Assembly: GCA_902608385.1 (NCBI GenBank)
Contig: CACLNT010000001.1
Span: 1 to 64,000 of the forward strand
DNA: 64,000 nucleotides
Direction: 5' to 3'
Source: an uncultured Pelagibacteraceae bacterium
GTDB lineage: Bacteria > Pseudomonadota > Alphaproteobacteria > Pelagibacterales > Pelagibacteraceae
The notes beneath the pieces were generated by a model. The model was not told the origin of the DNA. It saw only the letters and a list, made by a program, of their open reading frames with translations, and ran no database searches. Below, one piece after another: positions 1-9,880 of this stretch (positions within the stretch are counted from its first letter, which is position 1; each line of letters starts with the position of its first letter). The position numbers and the translations under genes were made by a program.

Positions 1-279
1 TCCATTGACAAAAATAATTTTGTTATGATTAAAATTATTAACAATAGTTGATTGATCAAATTCATCAGGTTTTGTTATATTGTTAAAAAATTTTAATTCC
101 TTTATGTTAGATGAAATTATTTGATTTAAATCTGAAAATTTCCAATCTTCTATCCGTTTGTTGGGAAAACCATTTTTGATAAATTCATTAAGATTTTTTT
201 TTCTTAATTCAATATCTTTTTTTGAAGATTTTAAGTTTTCAATAACTTTATCAAAATCTGTTTTTAATTGTTTTTCCAT
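1..279 (-). CDS. sufD: Fe-S cluster assembly protein SufD, N-terminal part (truncated by window edge)
   Basis: Reverse-strand frame from ATG at 277-279 reads MEKQLKTDFDKVIENLKSSKKDIELRKKNLNEFIKNGFPNKRIEDWKFSDL..., SufD-like 'KRIEDWKFSDL'; directly follows sufC. Confidence 0.85.
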   Translation of the reverse strand, partial: MEKQLKTDFDKVIENLKSSKKDIELRKKNLNEFIKNGFPNKRIEDWKFSDLNQIISSNIKELKFFNNITKPDEFDQSTIVNNFNHNKIIFVNG

Positions 280-1014
280 TTAATGAAAACTTTCATACCC
301 TTTCTTCTCTAAATCTAGCGCTAATTCTGAGCCCCCAGACTTGACAATTTTTCCATTAATTAAAACATGAACAAAATCTGGTTTGATATAATTTAATAGC
401 CTTTGATAATGGGTAATAATCAAAAAAGAATTTTTTTTATTTCTTAAGGCATTAACTCCTTTTGAAACTACTTTAAGAGCATCTATATCAAGACCTGAAT
501 CTGTTTCATCTAAAATTGACAATTTTGGGTTTAATACCGACATCTGAAGAATTTCATTTTTCTTTTTTTCTCCGCCAGAAAAACCAACATTTAATTGTCT
601 GCTTAAAATTTTTTCATCAAATTTTAATTTTAATGCTTTTTCCTTAACTATTTTTAAAAACTCAATCGCATCTAATTCTTTTTCACCTCTAGATTTTTTA
701 ATTGCATTCAGAGTAGTCTTTAAAAAAATACTTGTATTTACCCCAGGAATTTCTAATGGATATTGGAAAGCTAAAAAAATTCCTTTATGTGCTCTTTCTT
801 CTATTGCAAGATCAAATAAATTTTTATCTTCAAAAATTACATTTCCGCTTATCTCATAGCCTTTTTTTCCAGATAGTACATTCGATAGCGTGCTTTTTCC
901 TGAACCATTGGGTCCCATTAATGCATGCACTTCCCCAGGTTTTATTTCAAGATTAAGACCAGTAAGTATGTCTTTTTTATCAATTCTAGCTTTAAGATCT
1001 TTAATTTTTAACAT
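280..1014 (-). CDS. sufC: Fe-S assembly ATPase SufC
   Basis: Walker A GPNGSGKSTL, 'GFSGGEKKKNEILQM' signature, sufBCD order. Confidence 0.96.
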   Translation of the reverse strand: MLKIKDLKARIDKKDILTGLNLEIKPGEVHALMGPNGSGKSTLSNVLSGKKGYEISGNVIFEDKNLFDLAIEERAHKGIFLAFQYPLEIPGVNTSIFLKTTLNAIKKSRGEKELDAIEFLKIVKEKALKLKFDEKILSRQLNVGFSGGEKKKNEILQMSVLNPKLSILDETDSGLDIDALKVVSKGVNALRNKKNSFLIITHYQRLLNYIKPDFVHVLINGKIVKSGGSELALDLEKKGYESFH

Positions 1015-2451
1015 TTAACCAACGCTTCCTTCCAAACTAATTCCAACTAGTTTTTGCGCTTCAACAGCAAATTCCATAGGCAATTGTTGTAAAACTTCTT
1101 TACAAAATCCATTCACTATTAAACCTACTGCTTCTTCTTGGTTTAGTCCTCTTTGATTGCAATAATAAAGTTGTTCATCACTAATCTTAGAAGTGGTTGC
1201 TTCGTGCTCAATATTTGAACTAGAATTTTTATTTTTAATGTATGGCACTGTGTGTGCTCCACATTTGTTACCCATTAATAAAGAGTCACATTGAGTAAAA
1301 TTCCTGGCATTTTCAGCCTTGGGAGAAATATCTACTAACCCTCTGTAGGTATTATCTGCAAACCCGGCTGAAATTCCTTTTGAAATAATTTTACTTTTTG
1401 TATTTTTTCCAAGATGAATCATTTTTGTTCCTGTGTCTGCTTTTTGATGATTGTTTGTAATTGCTATTGAATAAAATTCTCCTATGGAATTATCCCCTTT
1501 AAGAATGCAACTTGGATATTTCCAAGTAATTGCAGAACCAGTTTCAACTTGTGTCCATGATATTTTTGAATTTTTTCCCTTACATAATCCTCTTTTAGTA
1601 ACAAAATTATAAATTCCACCTTTGCCATCTTTGTCTCCTGGGTACCAATTTTGCACAGTAGAATATTTGATTTCTGCATCGTCTAAAGCTACTAACTCAA
1701 CATTTGCTGCATGTAATTGATTTTCATCTCTCATCGGTGCTGTGCAGCCTTCTAAATAACTTACATAACTACCTTTATCTGCAATGATTAACGTTCGTTC
1801 AAATTGTCCCGTTTCAGATGCATTAATCCTAAAGTAAGTTGATAATTCCATTGGACATCTAATACCTTCTGGTATGTAAACAAATGAACCATCTGTAAAA
1901 ACTGCTGAATTTAATGTTGCAAAGTAATGATCAGTTAATGGAATTACAGACCCCAAATATTTTTTAACAAGTTCAGGATGTTTTTGGATAGCCTCTGACA
2001 TAGAGCAAAAAATAATACCTTGTTCTGTCAATTTATCTTTAAAAGTAGTAGCAACAGATACAGAATCAAATACTGCATCAACAGCAATGTTATTTAACCT
2101 TTTTTGTTCCACTAGAGGTATTCCAAGTTTACTGTAGGTTTCCAGTAACTTAGGATCTAAATCTTCAAGGCTTTTTGGTTTATCTGTTAAACTTTTTGGA
2201 GCAGAATAATAATATAAGTCTTGGTAATCAATTTTTGGAAATTTTGGTTTTTGCCAATCAGGTTCTTTTAATTGTTGGAGTCTTTCATATGCCTTTAATC
2301 TCCAATCTAACATCCATTGAGGTTCTTTTTTAATGTTTGAAATAAACTTAATGACTTCTTTGTTTAGTCCTTTCGGTGCTCTAATATTTTCAATTTCTGT
2401 AGAAAATCCATATTTATATTCCTTTATTTTTTCTAGTTCTTTTTCTCTCAT
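1015..2451 (-). CDS. sufB: Fe-S cluster assembly protein SufB
   Basis: Full-length SufB motifs ([43 protein letters not shown]). Confidence 0.97.
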   Translation of the reverse strand: MREKELEKIKEYKYGFSTEIENIRAPKGLNKEVIKFISNIKKEPQWMLDWRLKAYERLQQLKEPDWQKPKFPKIDYQDLYYYSAPKSLTDKPKSLEDLDPKLLETYSKLGIPLVEQKRLNNIAVDAVFDSVSVATTFKDKLTEQGIIFCSMSEAIQKHPELVKKYLGSVIPLTDHYFATLNSAVFTDGSFVYIPEGIRCPMELSTYFRINASETGQFERTLIIADKGSYVSYLEGCTAPMRDENQLHAANVELVALDDAEIKYSTVQNWYPGDKDGKGGIYNFVTKRGLCKGKNSKISWTQVETGSAITWKYPSCILKGDNSIGEFYSIAITNNHQKADTGTKMIHLGKNTKSKIISKGISAGFADNTYRGLVDISPKAENARNFTQCDSLLMGNKCGAHTVPYIKNKNSSSNIEHEATTSKISDEQLYYCNQRGLNQEEAVGLIVNGFCKEVLQQLPMEFAVEAQKLVGISLEGSVG

Positions 2452-2453
2452 TT

Positions 2454-2879
2454 TTAAATTCTTTTTTCTAAGTTGTTCTTTAAAAGATCTCCAAGATTTT
2501 TTTTATCAAAAAATTCATTAATATGCGTCTCAAGATCATCCCATAGATTATGTGTGATACATTTTGTTAATTTGCCATTACATGCTTTTTTAGATTCTTT
2601 TTTGCACTGTACTGTCTTGACTTTTTCATCTACTGCTAAAAAAATATTTGATAATTTAATCTTTTCAGGGTCTTTTATTAGTATATAGCCACCATTAGTG
2701 CCTCTTATACTTTTAACAATATTATTTTTTTTTAATTTTGAAAAAATTTGTTCTAGGTAAACTAACGAAATGTTTTGTCTTAAGGAAATATCGCGAAGAG
2801 ATACTGGGTTTTGCGTGCTGAAGCTGGCTATATCAGCTAAAGCCATTACAGCATATCTGCTTCTAGTGTTTAATTTCAT
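2454..2879 (-). CDS. Rrf2/IscR-family transcriptional regulator
   Basis: N-terminal [18 protein letters not shown] winged helix; Cys residues in C-terminal loop ([17 protein letters not shown]); first gene of suf cluster. Confidence 0.9.
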   Translation of the reverse strand: MKLNTRSRYAVMALADIASFSTQNPVSLRDISLRQNISLVYLEQIFSKLKKNNIVKSIRGTNGGYILIKDPEKIKLSNIFLAVDEKVKTVQCKKESKKACNGKLTKCITHNLWDDLETHINEFFDKKNLGDLLKNNLEKRI

Positions 2880-2903
2880 ATTATTCCTTTAATTACTGGT
2901 CTT

Positions 2904-2931
2904 TATATATATACCTGACTAAAATAGTCAA
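2904..2931 (-). promoter_or_regulatory. Candidate promoter/operator of the rrf2-suf operon: TTGACT -35 overlapped by inverted repeat TGACTA-AAA-TAGTCA
   Basis: Perfect inverted repeat at 2916-2930, TTGACT on minus strand at 2931-2926, AT-rich TATATA/TATAAA -10-like block about 17 nt downstream. Confidence 0.5.
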
Positions 2932-3017
2932 GATTAGGTAAAATAAAAAAGTTAGCAAAATGTCGCTCACATGTGATAAGTGTATTTTTTTTTTGAGAAC
3001 GATAATCAATAACATAT

Positions 3018-3674
3018 ATGGACAATAAAATAATTGAAGTTTTTATACCTGGGCCAGCTGGAAGACTAGAGGCTAAATATTTTAAAAGTAAAAAAAACAC
3101 ATCTCCAATTGCATTAATTTTACAACCTCATCCTCAATATGGAGGCACAATGAATAATAAAGTTATTGTAGATGCTTTTCATACATTTATGAATAATGGT
3201 TTTTCTGTTTGCAGGATAAATTTTAGAGGTGTAGGGAAAAGTGATGGAGAGTTTGATAATGGACAAGGTGAATTAGCTGATGCAGCAGCATCATTGGATT
3301 GGTTAGAAAAAGAAAATTTTGAAAATTCTCAATGTTGGATATCTGGATTTTCTTTTGGATCTTTAATTGCTATGCAACTGTTAATGAGAAGACCTGAAAT
3401 AAATAGATTTATATCAATTTCACCTCAACCTAATGTTTATGATTTCTCTTTTTTGTCACCATGTCCAGCATCAGGTTTGGTGGTCTGCGGAAAAAAAGAT
3501 GAACTAGTTCCTCAAGATCACATAAAAGAATTAAATAAAAGATTAAGCGCTCAAAAAGGAATAAAAGTAGAGTTTCAAATTGTACCAGAGGCAAATCATT
3601 TTTTTACAAAATCTAGTGATGATTTGATCAAAACTTTAGATAAATATATTAAAAAAGAAACAACTCTTTTTTAA
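3018..3674 (+). CDS. Alpha/beta hydrolase
   Basis: QPHPQYGGTMNNKVV-type N-term, GFSFGS nucleophile elbow, C-terminal HFF. Confidence 0.85.
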   Translation: MDNKIIEVFIPGPAGRLEAKYFKSKKNTSPIALILQPHPQYGGTMNNKVIVDAFHTFMNNGFSVCRINFRGVGKSDGEFDNGQGELADAAASLDWLEKENFENSQCWISGFSFGSLIAMQLLMRRPEINRFISISPQPNVYDFSFLSPCPASGLVVCGKKDELVPQDHIKELNKRLSAQKGIKVEFQIVPEANHFFTKSSDDLIKTLDKYIKKETTLF

Positions 3675-4849
3675 AAATTCTTAACTAATACTCCGCCTGT
3701 ACATGGTTTATCACAACCAGTAGTTTTAGGAAATGAAATTGGTAATTTAAGATATGATCTTATGGCTAAGTACCCAAAAGCTTGAGACTCTATAAAGTCT
3801 CCATCAATATTAAAATCATCAATTTTAATTAAAGGACAATCTATTTTTTTTTCAAAACTTTTCATTAAAAATTTATTTTTTCTTCCTCCACCACAAACAA
3901 TTACTGCATTTGGATTAACGTCTACTAATAATTTATTTATAAAATGTGAATAAATTTCGGAAGAATATTCAGTTATTGTGGCCGCTCCATCTTCTAAAGA
4001 TAATTTGTTAGCAAAAGAATAATCATAATCACCTATGTCATGAGATATCAATTTTCTTCCGTCTGTACTATCTATATTGCCAACCCAATTACTTAACGCT
4101 TTATCTAAAATTGCTTTATTAATTTTTCCAGATTTTGCTAAGGTTCCATTCTCATCATATTTTTTTTTGGATTTTTCTCTTATCCATTTATCTATTAAAC
4201 AATTTCCAGGACCAATATCTGAAGCAAATAATTGATCATTTTTACTGTCATCATAATGATTTATACCTGTAACATTAGCTATTCCTCCTATATTTAGAAT
4301 CAATACAGGCAACTCATTTTGTCTAAACTTTTTCTTAGTTAGTAATAAATGAAAAATAGGTGTTAACGGAGCTCCTGCTCCTCCATTTTTAAGATCATTT
4401 TCTCTAAAATTATAAATAACAGTTTTATTTGTTAGTTTTGAAAGAAGTTTTCCATCTCCTAATTGTATAGATTTATTTTTTTGAGGGTTGTTTTCTGAAG
4501 GATTATGAAAAATAGTTTGTCCGTGAAAACCAATTAAATCAACTGATAAGCCTGCTTCTTTAAGAACTTTATTCACTACATCTGCATGAAATAGTGTAAT
4601 TTTTTTTTCTATATCATTAAATTCTTTAGATAAACTCTCTAACAGAGCATTATTATAATTAGTCTTTCTATTGCTAGTAATTTTATCTCTTAAATTTAAT
4701 AAATTTCTATAAATATCACTGTTATATTCAAAATACCTGCTAAACAATTCATCATACTGATCCTCACCACTTGATTGAATTATAGAAGCATCTACTCCAT
4801 CCATTGAAGTCCCACTCATTAATCCTAAAGCTGTATATATCTTTCCCAT
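3671..4849 (-). CDS. anmK: Anhydro-N-acetylmuramic acid kinase
   Basis: LGLMSGTSMDGVDA, GFHGQTIFH, LNIGGIANVT, CGGGRKN motifs. Confidence 0.95.
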   Translation of the reverse strand: MGKIYTALGLMSGTSMDGVDASIIQSSGEDQYDELFSRYFEYNSDIYRNLLNLRDKITSNRKTNYNNALLESLSKEFNDIEKKITLFHADVVNKVLKEAGLSVDLIGFHGQTIFHNPSENNPQKNKSIQLGDGKLLSKLTNKTVIYNFRENDLKNGGAGAPLTPIFHLLLTKKKFRQNELPVLILNIGGIANVTGINHYDDSKNDQLFASDIGPGNCLIDKWIREKSKKKYDENGTLAKSGKINKAILDKALSNWVGNIDSTDGRKLISHDIGDYDYSFANKLSLEDGAATITEYSSEIYSHFINKLLVDVNPNAVIVCGGGRKNKFLMKSFEKKIDCPLIKIDDFNIDGDFIESQAFGYLAIRSYLKLPISFPKTTGCDKPCTGGVLVKNF

Positions 4850-4896
4850 TCTTATTTTTTTTTATTAAATATTGTATATTGTCAAACTATAGACCT

Positions 4897-6126
4897 ATGA
4901 ATAAATTTTTAAAAGAATTTAAAGATAGAGGATACTTTTATCAATGCACAAGCGAAGATGAATTATCTGATTTGCTAAATAAAAAAAGTATTAATGCATA
5001 CATAGGCTTTGATAGCACTGCTTCAAGTTTACATGTTGGAAGTTTATTGCAAATTATGTGTTTAAGATTATTACAAAAACATGGCCACAGACCAATTGTC
5101 CTTCTTGGAGGAGGAACCACAAGAATAGGAGATCCTTCAGGAAAAGAAGAAACAAGAAAAATTTTATCAGAGAAACAAATTGAAAAAAATATCAAAAATA
5201 TCGAAAAAGTTTTTAAAATTTTTTTAAAAACAAATAATCCAAAGCTTAAACCAATTTTTGTAAATAATTATAAATGGCTTGGTAAATTAAATTACATAAA
5301 ATTCTTAAGAGAAATTGGAAAACATTTTACTATAAATAAAATGCTTAGTTTTGATAGTGTTAAGTTGCGACTAGATAGAGAACAATCTTTAAGCTACATG
5401 GAGTTTAATTATATGATTTTACAAGCTTATGATTTCCTTGAACTTAATAAAAATAAAAACTGTCTTATGCAAATTGGAGGTTCTGATCAATGGGGTAACA
5501 TCGTTAACGGAGTAGAACTTATTAAAAGACATTCTAGTAAACAAGTTTTTGGATTAACAACTCCTCTAATAACTTTAGCTTCTGGGGCTAAAATGGGCAA
5601 AACAGAAAGAGGAGCTATTTGGTTAGATAAAAAACTTTTATCTTCATATGATTATTGGCAATTTTGGCGAAACACAGATGACAAAGATGTTTTAAATTTT
5701 ATTAAAATGTTTACAGATGTTACTTTAGAAAAAATTGAAAAAATTAAAAACAATAATATTAATAAACTAAAAATTCTCTTAGCTAATGAATGCACAAAAA
5801 TGCTTCATGGTAATGCTGAAGCAAAATTAGCTGAGGAAACTGCAAAAAAAACTTTTGAAGACAACTCTGTAGGTTTGGGTCTTCCAACAATATCTATTAA
5901 TCAAAAAAAAATAAGTGAAAAAATTAATATTATTGATCTAGTAATTCTGTCTAAACTAGAAAGTTCTAAAAGTGAAGTCAGAAGATTAATAAAAGGAAGT
6001 GGTATCAAAATAAATAATCAAGTAATTAATGATGAAAAATTTCCTATTACTGAAAAATTGTTCAGTGAAAATTTTATCAAACTATCAATTGGTAAAAAAA
6101 GACATATTAAAGTTAAATTAAATTAG
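4897..6126 (+). CDS. tyrS: Tyrosyl-tRNA synthetase
   Basis: YIGFDSTASSLHVGSLL, KMGKTERGAIWL (KMSKS-like), C-terminal S4 domain; start moved from 4804 to ATG 4897 (MNKFLKEFKDRGYF). Confidence 0.95.
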   Translation: MNKFLKEFKDRGYFYQCTSEDELSDLLNKKSINAYIGFDSTASSLHVGSLLQIMCLRLLQKHGHRPIVLLGGGTTRIGDPSGKEETRKILSEKQIEKNIKNIEKVFKIFLKTNNPKLKPIFVNNYKWLGKLNYIKFLREIGKHFTINKMLSFDSVKLRLDREQSLSYMEFNYMILQAYDFLELNKNKNCLMQIGGSDQWGNIVNGVELIKRHSSKQVFGLTTPLITLASGAKMGKTERGAIWLDKKLLSSYDYWQFWRNTDDKDVLNFIKMFTDVTLEKIEKIKNNNINKLKILLANECTKMLHGNAEAKLAEETAKKTFEDNSVGLGLPTISINQKKISEKINIIDLVILSKLESSKSEVRRLIKGSGIKINNQVINDEKFPITEKLFSENFIKLSIGKKRHIKVKLN

Positions 6127-6133
6127 TTTTTTT

Positions 6134-6598
6134 ATGAAATTAGTTGAAGGAAATTTTGATAACTCAGAAGTGGATAAATTGCTAAGGAAACATTTTATTG
6201 AATTGAGATCGGTATCACCAGCAGGAAGTACACATGTTTTAAATATTGATGGACTTAAAGATCCAAGTATTAAGTTTTGGAGTTTATGGAAAAATGAAAA
6301 ACTTATGGGTTGTGGAGCGTTAAAATTTTTAAATGAAAACCATGGAGAATTTAAATCAATTAGAGTTGCCGATCAGTATAGAGGAAAAGGATATGGTCAA
6401 AAAATTATTGCCCACCTTATTGCAGAAGCAAAAAAATTAAAAATAAAAAAAATCAGCATTGAGACTGGATCCGGAGAATTCTTTAAATCAGCCAGAGGTC
6501 TCTTTAAAAGCTTTGGTTTTAAAAAATGTGAACCTTTCAGTCACTACAAGACTGATCCAAATTCTTGCTATATGACTTTAGAAATTAGTTCTTTTTAA
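6134..6598 (+). CDS. GNAT-family N-acetyltransferase
   Basis: SIRVADQYRGKGYGQKI acetyl-CoA loop. Confidence 0.85.
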   Translation: MKLVEGNFDNSEVDKLLRKHFIELRSVSPAGSTHVLNIDGLKDPSIKFWSLWKNEKLMGCGALKFLNENHGEFKSIRVADQYRGKGYGQKIIAHLIAEAKKLKIKKISIETGSGEFFKSARGLFKSFGFKKCEPFSHYKTDPNSCYMTLEISSF

Positions 6599-8789
6599 TT
6601 TTTTCTATTGTTCGAGTAATAAATCTTGGAGTTAAAGTTTTTATAGGGTTAACAGTTGTTTTTGTTTTTTTGGGAGGACCTTTAATTTTAAAACTAACAC
6701 CGAATACTCCTTCTCCAGTTTTTTTTCCAACCAAAATATCTCCTAGTAAAGGTAATGAACCTATAACTTTATTTAAAGTCGTAGCTGGGACCAAAGTTCC
6801 TCTTAAACTAATTAATTTGTCTTTTTGAACATAACCATCCATCATAAGTGAAATAGCAGGTCCAATTGCATAAATTTCATCAATTGTCATAAGCTTATTT
6901 TCATTTTTAAATTTCATTTCAAATTCTTTAAATCTAATTCCTTCACCAGTAAGTAAATCAGCAATACCTTGAAGTGAAGCTAACGTAAGAATTTTAGTAA
7001 GTGCAGGTAATTCTTTTAGTTTAAAATCATTAATTTTAAGAGTAGAGTTTGATACATTATTTTTTTTAGAAGAATAAAAATCTAAATAACCTTCTTCAAA
7101 TCCTTTTATAAATTTATATTTTTTTACTAAAGGTTTTGCATATTCTGAATATAATGTAGTAATTTTTTCATTATTTTGATTTGTATTAATAGTAAAAGTA
7201 ATTTTTTTATCATGAAAAAAATTTCCACGCAGATTCAAATTTTTCAAGTTACTTTTTTTAAATTTTAAAGTTCCATTAAGATTATTAAGGTGATTAGTTT
7301 TATCAATAAAGACTTTATCTATACCGATGTTAACATTTGAATTAAAATCATTAAGAATATCAAAAACATTTTCTTCATTATCGGATTCTAAAATTTGATC
7401 TAAAAGAATTGTTCCGTCAAAGAATTTTCCTGATAATTCATAATTCTTATTATTTTTTTTAAACAAAATTTTATTTTTCTTTTTACTATCATTTAAAAAA
7501 TCAAAATTAAATTCTTCAATATAATTTATTTTATAATTTGGACTTACGCTAAGGTTATTTATTTTGAAATAATTTTTTGATTCTTTAAACAAAATTTCTT
7601 TGAAGTGAATTTTTTTGTTTTTTTTATATGAACCTTCAATGCTTAGTAAAGAATTTTCTTTTTCTTCTTTCGTGTAATCAAAAAGTTTAATATGTAATGG
7701 AATACTGTTTAATTCAATTTGTGTTTTAAAATTATATATCTCGTCACTAATATTAATTTTGTAATTTATTTTTTCAATTTTTTCATCAATTGAAAAATTT
7801 CCATTACCTTTAATTAATAGTTTATTTTTACTCGCAGATAAATCAATTTTATGATCAATTAGTTCAACAGAATCATTATAGACTGTAATATATTTTTTTA
7901 TAGTATTGTTTTTTTTTTTGTAAATTAATTTTTTTAGATCAATTTTAGAGTCAACTTTAAAATTTGAAATTTTGAATTTTTTTTCTAATCTAAATGAAAA
8001 ATTATTTTCAGATCTAAAGTTAATATTATCTATACCTATATTTTTTAAGTTTTTTTTGAAAATAACTGTCAACAAACCTGAATTGCTAGAGTTCTGAGGA
8101 CTCAATATATTTCCTTCAAACAAAAAGTACTTTCCTTTATTCTCAACTTTAATTTTTTTAGAAGTAAGTTTTAATTTTTCATATTCAATTTGACCATCTT
8201 CAATTAAATATTGATCTTCTTTAATATTAAAATTCAAACTGATGTTATTAACATTTTTTTTATTTAGGAGTTTTATCTTTCCATTTTTAACTGATCCATT
8301 AACATTGTAGTTATTATTTAATTTGCCATTCTCATCGAAACTTAAATTAATATCAGCAATTACCAGTCCTCCTTTTACCATTTTATTAAAAATAAATAAT
8401 TGTGGCGTATTTTTAAAAGTTCTTGCTATATTTGAAATATTTTTAAGACTATTTTCTTTAGTCGATATTTTTACATTCTTGATTGCAAATTTTTTTTTAA
8501 AAAAAGAATTGATTGAAAAATCAGTTCCTATTTTCTCTAGTTTTATTTTACTATTTTCAACAATTATATTTGGATTTTCGGTTTGAATACTGATTGTAAA
8601 ATTCTTTAAATTTAAAATAGCTTTTACTTTGTTTAATTCAATATCAATTTTGCTACTACTTTCTGTAATTTTGTCTTTAATTATCTTATTAAATTTATTT
8701 GTCTCAATGCCATAATAACTTAAATAAAAAATCCCAATCGACATTAAGATTAAAAAATATAAAAAATATTTAATAGTTTTTTTAATCAT
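6585..8789 (-). CDS. AsmA/YhdP-like large envelope protein with N-terminal TM segment
   Basis: N-terminal TM helix; C-terminal region ITSLQGIADLLTGEGIRF...IGPAISLMMDGYVQKD...GSLPLLGDILVGKKTGEGVFGVSFKIKGP typical of AsmA-like C-terminal domains. Confidence 0.75.
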   Translation of the reverse strand: MIKKTIKYFLYFLILMSIGIFYLSYYGIETNKFNKIIKDKITESSSKIDIELNKVKAILNLKNFTISIQTENPNIIVENSKIKLEKIGTDFSINSFFKKKFAIKNVKISTKENSLKNISNIARTFKNTPQLFIFNKMVKGGLVIADINLSFDENGKLNNNYNVNGSVKNGKIKLLNKKNVNNISLNFNIKEDQYLIEDGQIEYEKLKLTSKKIKVENKGKYFLFEGNILSPQNSSNSGLLTVIFKKNLKNIGIDNINFRSENNFSFRLEKKFKISNFKVDSKIDLKKLIYKKKNNTIKKYITVYNDSVELIDHKIDLSASKNKLLIKGNGNFSIDEKIEKINYKINISDEIYNFKTQIELNSIPLHIKLFDYTKEEKENSLLSIEGSYKKNKKIHFKEILFKESKNYFKINNLSVSPNYKINYIEEFNFDFLNDSKKKNKILFKKNNKNYELSGKFFDGTILLDQILESDNEENVFDILNDFNSNVNIGIDKVFIDKTNHLNNLNGTLKFKKSNLKNLNLRGNFFHDKKITFTINTNQNNEKITTLYSEYAKPLVKKYKFIKGFEEGYLDFYSSKKNNVSNSTLKINDFKLKELPALTKILTLASLQGIADLLTGEGIRFKEFEMKFKNENKLMTIDEIYAIGPAISLMMDGYVQKDKLISLRGTLVPATTLNKVIGSLPLLGDILVGKKTGEGVFGVSFKIKGPPKKTKTTVNPIKTLTPRFITRTIEKIKKN

Positions 8790-9880
8790 TTATTTTAAAT
8801 AAAGAACTTTCTAAAAAATCATCAATCGCACCATCTAAAACTTTGTCAGGATTTGAGTTTTCATAGTTTGTTCTGTTGTCTTTAACTAATCTGTATGGAT
8901 GTAGTACATATGATCTTATTTGATGCCCCCATCCAATTTCAGATTTTGTACTTTCTAAGTTTTTTGATTCTTGTTCCTTTTTTTTAATTTCAAAATCATA
9001 CAACCTAGCTTTAAGCATATTCATACATGTTTCTTTATTTTTATGCTGTGATCTTTCATTTTGACACTGGACAACTATTTTCGTTGGAATATGAGTAATT
9101 CTTACGGCGCTATCAGTTGTATTAACATGTTGCCCTCCTGCTCCACTAGATCTATAAGTATCTATTCTTAAATCTTTTTCTAAAATTTCAATATCAATAT
9201 TATCATCAACTATTGGATAGATCCAAACACTTGCAAAACTTGTATGTCTTCTTGCTCCTGAATCGAATGGTGAAATACGGACTAATCTATGAATTCCAGA
9301 TTCTGATTTGAGCCAGCCATAAACATAATCACCCTCGATCTTAATAGTTGATGACTTAATTCCTGCTTCGTCTCCTTTGTGTTCATGGACTATTTGAGAT
9401 TTAAATTTTTTATTAGATGACCACTTCATATACATTCTTCTTAACATTTCAGCCCAATCTTGACTTTCCGTTCCACCAGCGCCAGCATGTATTTCAATAT
9501 AACAATCTAAACTATCGCTTTCATTTGAAAGAAAACATTTAGTTTCATTTTTTTTTACTTCAAGTTTTAAATTTTTTAAATTTTGTAAAGTTTCATTAAT
9601 TATTGGTTTGTTATTTTCATCTTTAGCAAGTTGATATAAATCATTTAATTCAGAAAGTTTTTTTATTGAATTTTCGTATGAATTAATTAGATTTTCATGT
9701 AATTTCTTCTCCTTAATTGTCTTTTGAGCAGAAGATTTATCTTGCCAGAAATTGGCATCTAACATTTTTTTATTATTTTCTTCTAAGATAAAATGGATTT
9801 TATTTTTTTCAAAGATACTCCTTTATTCTTTGATTAATTTTTTCTATTTCATACTTACAATTTAAAAAATCAGCTTCCAT
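8782..9880 (-). CDS. prfB: Peptide chain release factor 2, expressed through a programmed +1 frameshift
   Basis: Main ORF 8782-9765 has GAGGQHVN and RF2 core. Upstream minus-strand ATG (9878-9880) reads MEADFLNCKYEIEKINQRIKEYL then CTT TGA; +1 shift joins it to EKNKIHFILEENNKKMLDANFWQDKS. SD-like AAGGAG precedes CTTTGA. Confidence 0.93.
9809..9823 (-). promoter_or_regulatory. RF2 programmed +1 frameshift signal AAGGAGTATCTTTGA
   Basis: Minus-strand AAGGAG-TAT-CTT-TGA, same layout and spacing as the classical RF2 site. Confidence 0.93.

Noticed and set aside
1482-1679. 65-aa minus-strand ORF inside sufB
   Set aside because: Alternative-frame ORF within conserved sufB on the same strand; no independent evidence.
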